DNA of 64,000 bases from Sialis fuliginosa. Lineage: Eukaryota; Arthropoda; Insecta; Megaloptera; Sialidae. The translations under genes and the position numbers were made by a program. The DNA lies in assembly GCA_961205875.1 (NCBI GenBank), contig OY540812.1:31815098-31879097 (forward strand), in the 5' to 3' direction. Below, piece after piece: positions 22,545 to 35,540 of the stretch. Below the pieces are notes generated by a model that ran no database searches, was not told the DNA's origin, and saw only the letters and a list, made by a program, of their open reading frames with translations. Numbering within the stretch: position 1 is the first letter of the stretch; each line of letters begins with the position of its first letter.

Positions 22545-25500
22545 ATGTCGTATTACTCAGACGCGGAAGACTCCATTGATGATCTACACCTGGGCATGAG
22601 AAAACGGACAACAATATGGGACCCAGAATCCGAAAGCATATCGTCTCAAATTAAGGTTATTAATTAATTTTTACTGTGTTACGTATATACTATATAAAAT
22701 ATATAAATTCTGTTTTATTGATAAGGTACTAGCACCAGTCTTTGTCACTTTAAGAGCAAAGCATACTGTTTTTTGGGATTGATGAGCTTTTTTGTAATTC
22801 TCGTGTACTTTATTAAATCAATTTAATTACCACAAATATGGGTAGTTTTTTTCATAATAGCTTTTCATTTTGTTTATGTTTTTTTCTCCAGTAATGAAAA
22901 AAGTACAACCAGTTATGAGCACAAAAGTTATAAAACAAATAATTGTAAAATATGAAACAATGTAAAGCAGATGCTATGATAATTATAATAATAATTAGTA
23001 AATAGATTACTAATACACTAATAATGAGTTTAAATGTCCACTATTTTGACACGCATTGGCCGACTGTCACAAAATTTAGCTGTTTTATAGTTAAGTGTCT
23101 ATAGATTATTATGATTCAGTAATTACTGCCCCCCCCCCCCCCCCCCCCCTTCTTCCAATAAGAAGATTAATGTCCGGTATCGTAAAGAACCAAACAAATT
23201 TGTTAGCTAACAAACACTTTCAACTGAGATATCAAACTTATATGACAGTTCTTTTGGAGTTTGTTGATAACTTTGACAAGTTTCGCGAACGCGTTGTAGG
23301 TAAATACAAACGGTATTAAAACAGTGGTGATGTTATGAAAATTATTTTGTACGATCAAAGATGCCAACTGTGTTACAATTAGTTGAAGTGTCACTGCTCT
23401 AAATTCCATAACTAATCCATAGATACTAGTACAGAATTAATACCCCATTTGAATGTAATTGCTAGCTAACAAATTTTGTTAGGTCCTTTATAATACCGGA
23501 CATAACAGATACTAATTAATTTGAAAATAAGTCGTTTTTAACTGTTTGTTTAAATTTATTTTAAAATGGAGGTTTTCACCATTAATAATATACTTTACTA
23601 GTTAAATTAGTAAATTGGCTAAATGAGGATGTAATTAATTTGTTGATAGGTCATCTTGTTTAATATTTTTTAATATCATTACATCATAACTTTAAAACAA
23701 AAGATGAAAACAATTTTCAAATTTCGCTTACCTTACTTTATGATTGTATAATCCCATAAAAAGAAATAATAAATAAGAAATCTGTAACAGTCTTTAGAAA
23801 CGAAAGAATTCAGGTTTCAAAATAATTTTTGAAACATTTCATTACGATAATTTTTACCAAAGTTGTAGCATTTTGAAAATTTACGATTCAGTAAATTTTG
23901 TTGACAATAAAATTTGTATGTATTGTAGGACTTACTTGAAGATGATGTTAACGATGTTGTTGAGGAAGAAGATGGCGCTGGATGTCCATTACCGTCGACA
24001 CCTGAAGACGAGAATCTGTTGGATTCAGAGGTGCGTGTTATACAACGATTTGTCAAAAATTGAAAACAATTGAAACACTTTATTGATAACAAAATTGATA
24101 TGTTTTCAGATGACCGAAGTGCTGAAAGCTGGCGTACTCAGCGATGAAATAGATTTGGGAGCTCTGGCCCACAATGCTGCCGAGCAAGCCGAAGAGTTTG
24201 TCAGAAAAGTGAGTTGGCAATCAAAAAAGCACGAGACGATTTTGGTGGACATGTTATTTACTGTATTAAAAATTAAATAAAAATAGTCTAGCTTTCATTT
24301 AAATTTTTACAGTAATAGTGTTAGTAAAATCTGTTCTGACCAAATTGACAGTTTACTGTCAGTTTGGTCGAAAAATATTTTTTACTTGGTTAGTTACTTC
24401 AGCAGGATTTTCACCAAATTGGCAGTATGATGGAAAAAACTGTCAGTCTGGTCGAAACATGTTTTATACTTATTGTTAGTTTGGTGGAAAAAACAATTTT
24501 TGTTGGCAATTTAAACAATTAAGTATAAACTCTGTTTCCACCAAACTGTCATTATGTCAGTTTAGTGGAAATCCTATCAAAGTAAAAAACTGTTAATTAA
24601 GATTATATTGTAGTCTTTAAGGGTGTTTTTTCGGTATTTGTTTATTGAATACTTAGGTTTTTGTTTTGATACAGGTCTGGGAGGCGAGTTGGAACTGTTG
24701 CCACTTCCGCAGCTTGCCGCAGTGGCTTCAGGACAATGACTATCTGCACATGGGCCATCGGCCGCCCTTGCCGAGTTTCTCGGCGTGCTTCAAGTCAATA
24801 TTCCGGCTTCATACCGAAACCGGGAACATATGGACACATTTATTAGGTATGTGAGAAAAACAGTTGATTTTGATCAAACAGCGCTATTTTAACTTTCTGA
24901 TTGGTTTTTTAGTGATGACTTGTTTTACTTTTATGAGTTAAATAACATGCTTAAAAATAAAACTTTAAGTTTTAAATTAAAATAGTCTAGGACTGGATAT
25001 TTTTTCAGTATCACTAATTGTAACAAACCTTTCTTCAACGGTTTCTTTCAACTTTACAGCAAAAATAGTTTTGTACAAAATGAAACCTAATTAAATTCTC
25101 TATAGAAAAGGTTTAATACATATTTTTTGTTAGATTCATACTTCACTGATTAATGACCGTTTGAATTTATTAAAATTGGAAGACTATTTTAATAAAAAAA
25201 AAGAATTAATTTATAATAGCTGTGATTTGGATTTCTTTCGACATGATTTTAACAATTTTGATGGAAGTTATATAGTTTAAAATAATAAATTATATTATGT
25301 TGCAGGTTGCGTGGCGTTTATTGGAATGACCTCGTACTTCCTGACGCGACCGTCTGGTGAGATCCAGCTGCAAGAGAAGCTGATTTTCAGCCCGTTCTTC
25401 TTCGGCGCTATCGTCTGTTTAGGGTTCTCGTTTGCCTTCCATACCTTAAGCTGTCATTCCGAATTCATAGGGAAATTGTTTTCAAAGTAAGATTTTTATG

Positions 25501-28500
25501 TTTTATATTTGTTTTCAGCATTCTTATGATTTATTTAAATATTTATTAATATGATATTTTCTTTGAGTGTTTTAGAAATTTTACTGAGAAATATTCATAC
25601 TTTTTGCATTTAATATTTTTTTTTTTTTATAAAATCGATATTTATTTAGTATTTGCAGATTTTTGTTAAAAATATTCATAGTTATTGCTTTTTGATCTTG
25701 AATTATCATATGTACGCATTGCAGAAACGTTATTTTTATACTTTGACTATTGTTTTTAGATAATAGAAATTAGTGCGTAAAATTCGACTAAAATTTTGGG
25801 GAGTTTTCGATTTTATTGAAAATATATTTATCCTATAGAAAATGGTGTAAAATTTGAAATTTTCAAACTGCAAGTCTGTATCTCAAACTGTTTTTAAGAT
25901 ATGGCCTCTAAAAGTTTTAGTTTTAGTTTTTTAATTTAAAAAAAAAATAATTGTAACTTTTGAAATGACAGTTGGATTTAATTTTTGGAGTCAGCATGTT
26001 ATTTATATCGACAGTGGAAAGCTGAAACAAAATGAGCAACATAAATCAAAGTAGGATGAAAAAATGATTTTTTTAATTTTCTTATGTCTACTAAAATTAT
26101 ATATTTTTTTAGTGTTATTTAATGAAATAATATCTATTGTGCCACTAATTAAAAGGGTTTTCTTTCAATTTATTCAAAATGAGAGTGGTTTTACTGTAAT
26201 TAACCAACTTCAAAAAAGAAAGATGTTCTCAATTCAACAATATATTTTTTTTGTATGTTTGGGTATAATTCCGGCAAATATTTTTTTTGTTTGTTTGAAA
26301 GAGTATATAAAAGTATATAAATTTGATCAGAATCTGACCATGGACTTCAAAGATACGCCACTCAAAAAAAAAATATTTTTAAACATTTTTTTAACAGTTT
26401 TTGAAGTCGGTTTTATTTTTTTCTTAAAAAGTTTTTTAAAAGCGACGTATATTCAATATAGCTGAAACGTCGCATATTTACTTTCAGCTGCCTATAATTT
26501 AAAGTTTGTTATTTATTGTACAGGTTAGATTATTGCGGCATCGCGTTACTAATCATGGGTTCTTTTGTACCATGGCTGTATTACGGGTTCTACTGTGATT
26601 ATCAGCCGAAGATCATCTACCTATCGATCGTCTGTATCCTCGGTATCAGCAGTATCGTTGTTTCCCTGTGGGATAAATTCTCCGAGCCAAACTTTAGACC
26701 TCTACGGGCGGGTAAGTCACACTTACAAGGGGAGGTACCTGGATTTAAAAATAAAGTTATATTTATAGCACAAGAAGGTCCTCACTCGTACAGCCATTTC
26801 AGTCATTCTTGAGAAATTCAAATTCAAAAATATTTTTTTTGATATACAGGCTGAGTCATATCAGGTGGAACGAACTTGTACAGTTGATTGAGAAAAATAT
26901 TTCAAGCAAAAAAGTTCATATGAACATGTGTTCCGAAATTCTTCATGAGGGAGCTACAGACTCGAAGATTTTGTCTAAAACTAGTATTTATTTAATATTT
27001 TGAGAGCCCATTGTGATACAGTAATTAAATTTGATACCCGGTTTAGTATAAATACGTGTTATCAATTTCCAGTATTAATTAATGATTATTTAGACCAGGG
27101 TTGTATGGGGCCAGTGAGTCCTTTGATTTTTATCTAGTATTTTTTTGTTCTTAATTTTTTTCCTATGTTTGGTACTTTTATAAGGCCATATGCCACAAAA
27201 TACACAGAAATATACTTTGTTAATTTGTCATAAGTTCAACCATTTACGAGAAATACGATAGTAAATGTAGTATTGCAGAATTAGATGTAATACGGATGCT
27301 TCAAATTACACAAAATAAATGTATATTCTTATTCTAAGAATAAAAATAAAAATAAATGTTCATGTTAATATACCTTCAAAAATATATCCTTATGAACAAA
27401 TAGGCATTTTTAATTTCGATTTTTAGTCAAATCAGTAAAATACGTATTGCAATTATACAACTGGCTATAGGTCTTTGAGGACTCATTGTAAGAGGAATAT
27501 TTACATAACTTTTTTTCTTATTTTTAATCTTAGAACAAGAATATAAATTTATTTTGTGTAATTTGAAGTAATTGTGATTTTTATTCAATAATGAATGAAA
27601 TGTGTGTATTTTTGTTATGGGTTGTTTTATTATTGAAGATACAAGAAGCTTTGCGATCGTTTTTTGAAGAGAAAAAAATTGTTCTCCAGTTTTAAAATTT
27701 TCATTCGATCATTCTATTTCAGGTCAAGATAAACACATTTTATAATCGGTTTAGTATTAATACGTGTTTAATACTATGAGTTCACAATGAGTTCTCAAAA
27801 TTTTAAATAAAAATTAATTTTAGACTAAATCTTTGGGGATCCATAGCTCTCTCACTCGGACACATGTTTATATAAACTTTTTTCTTTATCGACTTAGCAA
27901 GCTAGTTACACCTGATATGACCCACCATGTATAATGGAAACAATATTTTCTTAATATAAGAAATATATTCTTAATCTAACTATATTATAAAAAAAAACTT
28001 CCTTCTTCAAACTGAATAACTTTTATCTAAACAGCTTATTTTTCGAAATAAAAAAATTCATAATCATTAATTTTGTAGATTTTTTTTAATTTGATTTTCT
28101 CGAGAATGGCTGAAAAGCGTGCACTACTGCTGCGGCAAGTTAATGTATAAGTGAGGACTTTAACATGCTATAAGTATAAGTTTTTAAAAATGATACGGCT
28201 ATCTGACCCTTCCTTTATCAATATTATACAGGGTGATTCAATACTGTCGTGCCAAACTTGAACAGTAAATTAAGAAAAATATTTTAAGCAAAAAACATTA
28301 TATGAACATGTGTCTGGAAAATTTTCATGAGGAGGCTATAGCCCTCCAAAAATTTTAGTCAAAATTAGTTTTTATTTAATATTTTGAGATCCCATTGTGC
28401 TACAGTTATGAAATTTGTTACAGGATTTAGTATTAATAAGTGTTATCGATTTTTCAGTATCAACTAATAGTAATTCAGACCAGGGCTGTATGGAACCAGT

Positions 28501-31500
28501 CGGCCCATTGATTTTTTTGTAGTGTTTTTTGTTCTTTAATTTTTTCCCGGGTTTAGCATTTTTGTTAGATTATATGACACAAAATATAAATTTGCAAGAA
28601 ATATCGATGCAAAAGAAAGCATGCAGAATTTTACTTAATACGGATGCTTCAAATTACAAAAAATCAATTTATATTTTTGTTCTATGATAAAAAACAAGAA
28701 AAAATGTTAATATAAATAAACCTCAAAATTTCATCCTTATCAACAAATAACCATTTTAAGTATCGCATTTTCATAGAACAAGAATATAAATTTATTTTTT
28801 GTGATTTGAAGCATCCGTATTAAGAAAAAATCTGCATGCTTTCATTTGCATCGATATTTCTCGTAAACGGTTTATCCTATGATAAATGAGCAAAGTATAT
28901 TTTTGTGTATTTTGTGTCATACAATCTTATATAAGTATCCAACTCAAGAAAAAAATTAAAGAACAAAAAAATACTAGATAAAAATCGATGGGCCCATTGG
29001 CCCCATACACCCCTGGTCCAAATTACTATTAGTTGATACTGAAAATAGATAACACGTATTAATATTAAACACTGTAGCAAATTTCATAACTGTAGCACAA
29101 TGGGTTCTCCAGATATTAAATAAAAACTAATTTTGACTAAAATCTTTGGAGGGCTGAAGCTCCTTCATGAAAAATTTTCGGACACATGTTCATATAATGT
29201 TTTTTGCTTAAATATTTTTCTCAATTTACTGTTCAAGTTTGGCATGGCAGTGTTGAATCATCCTTAATATATATAAAGCTCAACGTCTCTCTGTCTGTCT
29301 GTCTGTCTGTCTGTCCGTTAGTTACCTTATCACTCGAGAACCACTTATCCGATTTACGAGTTTTTTTTTTTAATTCATAGGTACGTTCTCTGGCCAGGTT
29401 ATAGGCTATATTTTTTTACGTTAGGTAACATAACAACAAAGCAGTGACGATAATAGTAAATCAAGTCGGAAAAAATTTTGCCGTCGGCGCGCTGTTTTGT
29501 AATACGCTGCCTAAACCGTTCAATATAGAACAAAATAATGTAATAAAGAATTGTGTAGAATCAAAAGTTCTTCAATTAAGTCCGCGACACCATATGTCTA
29601 ACTTTTATATTTTAGCCACAATGACTGCTTTTATGTTACAAAGAAAACATTAAATATTTGGGTTTTGTTTACATGGACTTATGACCTGCAAAACATTAAT
29701 CCATATCGAAATAAATGATTTCATCGTCATAAGTACTTAATGTAGATATAGTTTGCCATTTACAGCATCCAATTTGGTCGTATAGTTTAGAAAATATCTT
29801 AAAATATATTTATAAAGATAATATCTTAAATGTATGGTGTCGTGCCGCATCGAAGCAAGTACATCAGACTGGATTCGCGTACGCTCGGTTGTTATTCGGA
29901 GTCCCTCGGCTGATCGTTTGTGTTTATTTTGTTTTCAATAATTAACATTTAAATTTAAACAGAACACAAATTATTTGTACTTTTTTCTTCTGATTCGTTT
30001 TTGTTAGGTAATTTAGGTATTGATAAATTATTATTACAATAATAACTAATCGTGTTTGTACTTAATTATTTAAACTATATTTTTCAAAAATCCTAAACAA
30101 TAATTCCGTAGTCTACGCGAGCGAAGCCGCGTGGGCCCAGCTAGTTCTGTATAAAATGGGAAGCAGTGTTAGTTAATATGATGGGTATTTATTTTCAGGT
30201 GTTTTCATGGGATTTGGATTGAGCGGAATCATTCCAGCGATTCATTATGGAATCGTTGAAGGATGGTTTAATTCGATAAGCCAGGCCAGCCTCGGTTGGC
30301 TCATATTGATGGGTGAGTTTGAACTATTTGAAAATTTCGTACGGATCTTAAAGATGAATTAGAATACGACCTTTTGCCATCTTTCAAGTAAATTTAATGT
30401 AAATTTATATGGTCATATGTATGAAATATATACAGAATGATCCATTTTAGTTATATTAATCATAACGCGAGTTTTAAACAATTTATTGCGAACATTTCCA
30501 ATGACCTGATATTGACGTTTTTACATGGGCTGGATTTTTAATATCTGTGTTCGTATTTCAGGTGGTCTTTATATATTAGGAGCACTGTTTTATGCGTTGA
30601 GAGTTCCAGAAAGATTTTTCCCAGGAAAATGTGATATTTGGGTAAGTTTAGTTTTATTTATTTTTATTGCAGGTAGCATTTTTTCTTAAGAAAACTTTGA
30701 AATTTTGAGTGATCTTAAAAGAACATCTCACAGTGTGGAAATGCTATTTCAGATTTTTATAGAAAATTCTATAAAAAATTTTAAGCCAATTGACCGTATG
30801 TATAGTTTTGGAGATAAAAATTCATCGTGAAACAAATACAGATTTAAAAAAAACATAATTAAAAAAATCCGTTTTTGCCGATTTTTTCGGTGTTATTCCA
30901 ACTTTACGGCAAAAATAGTTGTGTACAAAATGAAAACTTATTAAATTCTCTACAAAAAAGTTATATACATATTTTTTGTCAGATTTATATTTCTTTGAGT
31001 AATGACCGTCTGAATTTAAAAAAATTTAAATCAAAGACAGTTGTTATTCGACAAAGTATGAATCTTACAAAAAATATGTATAGAATCTTTTCTGTAAAGA
31101 ATTAGATTACCTTTCCTAATCTAAGAATAGCACCATTTTTTTTTCTCTAAAAACTTATTAAAACATATTTTCTAAGCAATAAATATTTTAGAAAATATAA
31201 GCAATATTCCATATTTTTTACTCACCTATACCGGGTGTTCCAGACCACCCATCCACTATGTTTTACGCCCAAACTATTGAAGATAGAGTTTTATGATAAA
31301 AAATGTACTATATATATCGACTCTAAAAAATTTCAGGAAAATAAACTAAACTTTAGTTTAAGTGACTAAAAAATCACAGTTTCTCCGTTTTTCCAGTAAT
31401 AGAACTCTATCTTCAATAGTTTGGGCGTAAAACATAGTGGACGGGTGGTCTGGAACACCCGGTATATTAAAAATTGTATTTTTGTTTGTTCAGTTCGTCT

Positions 31501-31749
31501 GACCTAAAAGTTATACGAAAATAAATGCCTGATAGGCATTTATTCTGAAAATATATGTCTGATAGGCATTTATTCTGAAAATATATTAAAATGTGTATTT
31601 TTTTGTTTGTTTAGTTCCAATCCCACCAAATCTTCCACGTGCTAGTTATAGCCGCGGCATTTGTTCACTACCACGGGATCACCGAGATGGCGATGTACAG
31701 GGTGACCGTGGGAAGTTGCGCGGCTACCGCGCCCGCAATATCATTTTGA
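22545..31749 (+). CDS. AdipoR: Adiponectin receptor (PAQR family, seven-transmembrane)
   Basis: Nine coding exons: 22545-22655, 23929-24030, 24110-24208, 24675-24846, 25306-25486, 26524-26711, 30199-30312, 30562-30641, 31615-31749. All introns are GT/AG and phases fit, giving a complete 393-residue protein. An acceptor at 22504-22505 shows the first coding exon also carries 39 nt of 5' UTR, so a non-coding exon lies upstream. Residues 1-104 are an acidic, poorly conserved cytosolic N-terminus; from about 105 the PAQR core starts with VWEASW and LPQWLQDNDYLH. The seven helices follow. Residues matching human ADIPOR1 zinc/ceramidase ligands are all present: H207 (FHTLSCHSE), D224 (KLDYCG), H353 and H357 (HQIFH). 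The topology is inverted relative to GPCRs (N-terminus inside). The role is lipid/ceramide signalling and, in flies, insulin secretion and germline maintenance. The largest intron (26712-30198) holds two fold-back elements and a retroposon. Confidence 0.96.
22735..23127. mobile_element. MITE family G, copy 2 (right end missing)
   Basis: Left end GGTACTAGCACCAGTC; follows copy 1 (19637-20154) up to the TAGATTATTATGATTCAGTAA block, where it breaks off at a run of C. Lies in AdipoR intron 1. Confidence 0.75.
23170..23503. mobile_element. MITE family C (ATGTCCGGTATT ends), copy 1
   Basis: Inverted ends ATGTCCGGTAT and TAATACCGGACAT, followed inward by AATTTGTTAGCTAACAAA-type palindromes. Sister copies are 43075-43333 and 62307-62597. 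Non-coding; lies in AdipoR intron 1. Confidence 0.85.
24300..24660. other. AdipoR intron 3 with short repeated motif
   Basis: CAGTTTGGTCGAAA or TTAGTTTGGTGGAAA recurs five or six times in 250 bp in varied form, recalling the array at 10480-11290. No other feature. Confidence 0.45.
26195..26420 (+). repeat. Family P end fragment in AdipoR intron 5
   Basis: AACCAACTTCAAAAAAGAAAG joined to TGATCAGAATCTGACCATGG and GATACGCCACTC, i.e. the two ends of family P with the middle missing. Confidence 0.55.
26844..27933. mobile_element. Mariner-like fold-back element, copy A
   Basis: Inverted ends TATACAGGCTGAGTCATATC and GATATGACCCACCATGTATA; almost the whole 1.09-kb length is an imperfect palindrome. 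A family P fragment is inserted at about 27633-27755. Related copies are at 28227-29265 and 54165-55024. TA ends and TACAGG start suit mariner/Tc1. Non-coding. Lies in AdipoR intron 6. Confidence 0.75.
28227..29265. mobile_element. Mariner-like fold-back element, copy B
   Basis: Starts TACAGGGTGATTCAATACTG; the right end is its diverged complement. The two halves, meeting near 28750, pair along more than 450 bp each, with shared blocks such as CAGGGCTGTATGG and AATACGGATGCTTCAAATTA. Confidence 0.8.
29262..30145 (-). mobile_element. RTE-like retroposon, copy 2 (inverted)
   Basis: Reverse complement of 17829-18716 along its whole length, roughly 95 percent identical by eye, from the TATATA and GACA tail to GCCGCGTGGGCCCAGCTAGT. 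It ends about 50 nt before AdipoR exon 30199-30312. Confidence 0.85.
31227..31466. mobile_element. Mariner-like MITE in the last AdipoR intron
   Basis: Ends TATACCGGGTGTTCCAGACC and its complement; the inverted repeats run about 65 bp with only one or two differences. Length 240 bp, non-coding. Confidence 0.85.
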
Positions 31750-34700
31750 GATCGATAATTATATTATATATTATAATTTATAGTACGAATTTTCATTTAA
31801 CTTATTAGTGATCGCAAAAAAAATAATCTTGTCGTATTTGATTTTTGAAGTATTTTTCAGCCAGATTTCTACGTCGTTTTTTTTACAATGTCTTTTGAAT
31901 TTGCAGTGTGGGGTTTTTCCAGAAGGGGGGTTGTATTTTTCACGCACATTTGAAGGTTTTTGAATTTTTTTACGGACATTGTAAAAAAATGATGCAGAAT
32001 TTTTTTTATTATATATACATTAAAAATATATATGTATGTATACATATAATATATGTATACATACATATAAGGAATAATATTAAGCTATATGTGTGGTGTA
32101 GCAAATATTTAAAGAATATTGGTGTAACAGTATCTCTATTATATTAAACATATACAGAATGGGTATTAAATACGAAACATTGAATCTACAGTCTGAAATA
32201 TTAACTTATTAAAAACTTCTTTTGATTTTTTTTCCATAATTTTGTTTTTTGTGACGTCATACTTCTGAGATATGATGTCATCGACGTGTTCTTTGGCATA
32301 TAAAAATATCAATAAAAATACGAAAAAAAAACAAATTAAAAAAAAAACGTTTTTTCTCGAAATTTTACTTATGTAAGCGTATAATTTTTTTACATAGGTG
32401 TAAAGAGAAGAAATCGTACTAATTAATGGCGTAATAAAAAATATAGAATACTATTTAAAAAATATATATCGATGACGTCATATATCTGAAATATGATTTC
32501 ACATAAAAATCGGTTAGTTAAATTGCGGGAATAATAAAAATCATAATAGTTGTGTAGAAAACATTTTTCGTCAAGTTAATATTTTAGGCTGTAAAATCAA
32601 TGTTCTGTATTTTTTATTCATTCTGTATATAAATGTGAAAATTTGGGTCAGAATTCAAAATTCAATATAAATTATAATTTGAATTATTTATCTACGTTTC
32701 CGAATTTTACAATGTACTTAAAGTAAAGAAGGGAAACATATACATATGTATATTAATTTAAATCCTTGAGATTTTTAAAATGGGTGAAATTTTTACAAAC
32801 TTGAAAGTTGATAATTTTGACATGCAAATTTTTTTTTTTTTTTTTACCAGACAAGGGTTATTAGTGAGAACAGAAATTGTCCTGGTACAATCTGGGTAGG
32901 AGACACTTCTGAAACTCAGTATGGACATCTTTAAAATAAAATCAATTATCAACCTAAGCTAGAATGAAATGTAACAGTTGACAAATATATTTATCTACAA
33001 GTCTATGGTCCTAACAAAACCCCAAGGGCCCACTGAAGCGGGGGCTATTGTTTTAAATACAAAACAGTACAAGGTCCTTACAGAATTGAAAGAAAAGCTC
33101 CCATATGGTCCTCTAAAGTGGAGGCTATTGATTTAAATACAAAACAGTCTAAATATTTTTTAAATCGCCATTTGGACTTTAATAAAGAAAATAATTTCAA
33201 TAATTATATATGCATTTAGATTTTGACCGAATTCCTCCACATTTATTATTAGTTTTTGAAACCAAAGTGCTGTAGGTAGAGCTTCAGTGAAAAATGAAAC
33301 AAAAATATTGAAATAAAAAAGTCAGAGTGTTAATAAAATTCTGATTTTTATACCAATATCTTTTTTCATCATACAATTAAAAATCAATTATTTAATTGTG
33401 TAGAGCAGACTTGTGTAAAGTGACCGGCGTATATTCTGTACAGGAGCGTCCACAGAAATTTTTCTATAGGGGGAGAAAAAGTCTTATTACTATAAAAAAC
33501 TAAAATATAAAAAAATTGTTAAAATGAATTATATTAAATTAAAAAATACATTTTAAAGGGGGAAGGGGAGTAATTGCCCTGTCTTACCCTTTTACTGGGA
33601 ACGCCTGCGATTGTGGAAAACCCAGTATAAAATAATTTAAATAAAAAAAAAAATATAAAAAACATGAAAATAAAAAACCGAAATGGTCTTACAAGGATGT
33701 TTTCTTCCAATATTACCACTTTGGGGAAAAATATTTAATTATTTGGTCCTCATTGATATAGTGTGGCCCTCCCCTCAAAAAAGCTTGCAATGTACCCAGT
33801 GAGTCCTCTAAAAAACGTACCGACTTTTGAACCGTGTTTCTCGGTAATAGAAACAGATATTTAAATGGGATCAGGTTTAAATTAAATAGCAATTAAATAG
33901 CTTTTAAGGGGTATACACCACCTAAAATTTGATTATTGTTAACTAATTAAAAATTTAACGAATTCGAGAAAAAGTTTTTTTTATTGGTAAACGATAAAAA
34001 ATATTTAGGTGTATACAGTATATACAATAATATACATCCCTTAAATTATTTCATTGGCCTTTATTTTAAAAATAATCACATCGTTTTTTGGGGGGCCCAT
34101 TTGGTATATTTAATATTAATATAGAAATATTATGCTATTGTATGCATAGAAACTTAATAATCAACCAATTTTTATTACGAAATAATTCTTTTGAATGCAC
34201 CAATATTCTTTTTTTTAGTAATATTTATTATTATTTAAAATCTCTTAGAAATATTTCAAGAAAATTTTATTTAAATTTTATTTATTTAGTTGATTTGGTG
34301 ATAGTCAGTGTTCGAAATGAATTAAAAAATAGATAAAAAAACAGTAGTAATTCTAAATAATACATAAAATAATTTTTTATATGGATTTATTTTTTCAGCT
34401 TCAATTACTTTCCAATAATTAAATTTTTTTTTCGAACATTGAATACAATCATATTCTATTTAATATTGATCTGTGTATTTGGTACGAATTAAAATAAGTT
34501 AATTATGAAAATAAATGCAATAAGTACTTAAGTATTACAACTTGCAGAATTATAGAATAATTGTTTGTGGATTGATAACCAGAATAATGCGGGTTATACC
34601 CAGATATCGAGAATTATTTCCTTAACGCTTTAACTGAATTTTATTACAGATGCGAACTTTTTGAACATAAAATACTGGTTAGTTTTTATTTTTTCGCCTT

Positions 34701-34914
34701 TTCTTTCGATTTTTTGTAATGTCCCGTTTTTACAGAAAGTGTCCCTTGAAAGTATAATTGAAGATAGAAATGCCCCATTTGTTATTAATCAAAATGATAT
34801 CTCATAAATAATTTTGACATTGTGACTATTTTTATTCAAAATTGTATCCCCCTTTTTATATTTACTAATAAAATGTAAAAATCATATTCAAATAGGTAAA
34901 TTATTAAAAAAAAA
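31750..34914. other. Intergenic sequence 3' of AdipoR
   Basis: No gene found. Features are an AT-rich palindrome of TATGTATACATA words at about 32020-32070, and an imperfect direct duplication at 33022-33150 sharing GGGCTATTG or GAGGCTATTG and TTTAAATACAAAACAGT. Confidence 0.45.
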
Positions 34915-35540
34915 AAACTGTCCGCAACTTTACCGAATTAATTTGTTTGTTTACTTTTGACAAAAGGTATAAATATCCTCCAGCACCCCCTTATACGAAA
35001 TTGGCATAAAAATTGGAAATATGTACAAAAAATATTTATTATAAAAAAAAAACATTAATGCAGAAACCCCATTATTAGGAAAAATAGACAGGTTTTTGTT
35101 TATTACTACAAATTAAATAGTTTACGCATAAAATAAGGGGAAATATACCCTCTTATACAAAATTCACAAAAAAAAAATGAAAAAAAAATAGAAAGATTTT
35201 TTTCACTAGTACAAAAATGAAAACAGTTGGCAATATTACCAAAAAAAAAAAAAATTTACGTGTGAAATAAGGGGTTAAGAGATCCCCATATATAAAAAAA
35301 TAGGAAGAAATTTTAAAATAAATAAATTATTTTTTCATTGGTACAAATAAAAACAGTTGGCAACGTTACCCCAAAAAACAACAATGTATTTACGTATGGA
35401 ATAAGGGGTAAAGAGACCCTCTTAATATAAAAATAGTAAAAAAATGTAATATATAGTTTTTTTTTCATTAGTACAAAAAAAATTGTTTGCAAAATTACCC
35501 AATGTGAGCTGTGGGGTAAAGAGACCCCCAAAGTATTTTA
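34915..35540. repeat. Degenerate tandem array, unit about 130 bp
   Basis: Four or more units share TTTTTTCACTAGTACAAA, AACAGTTGGCAA-TTACC, TTTACGTATG and AATAAGGGGTAAAGAGACCC. The last three units are clearest (from about 35200). Confidence 0.65.

Noticed and set aside
23817-24092. 91-codon serine-rich frame on the minus strand
   Set aside because: Antisense of AdipoR exon 23929-24030 and its flanks; no domain.
26064-26465. 133-codon hydrophobic frame in AdipoR intron 5
   Set aside because: T-rich intron DNA overlapping a family P fragment; the F/I/L-rich composition is what such DNA encodes by chance.
32010-32070. AT palindrome TATGTATACATA as an RNA hairpin or terminator
   Set aside because: Simple TATG/CATA repeat; no gene context supports a function.
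31900-32150. 79-codon frame downstream of AdipoR
   Set aside because: Low-complexity I/Y/V-rich translation of TATA repeats.
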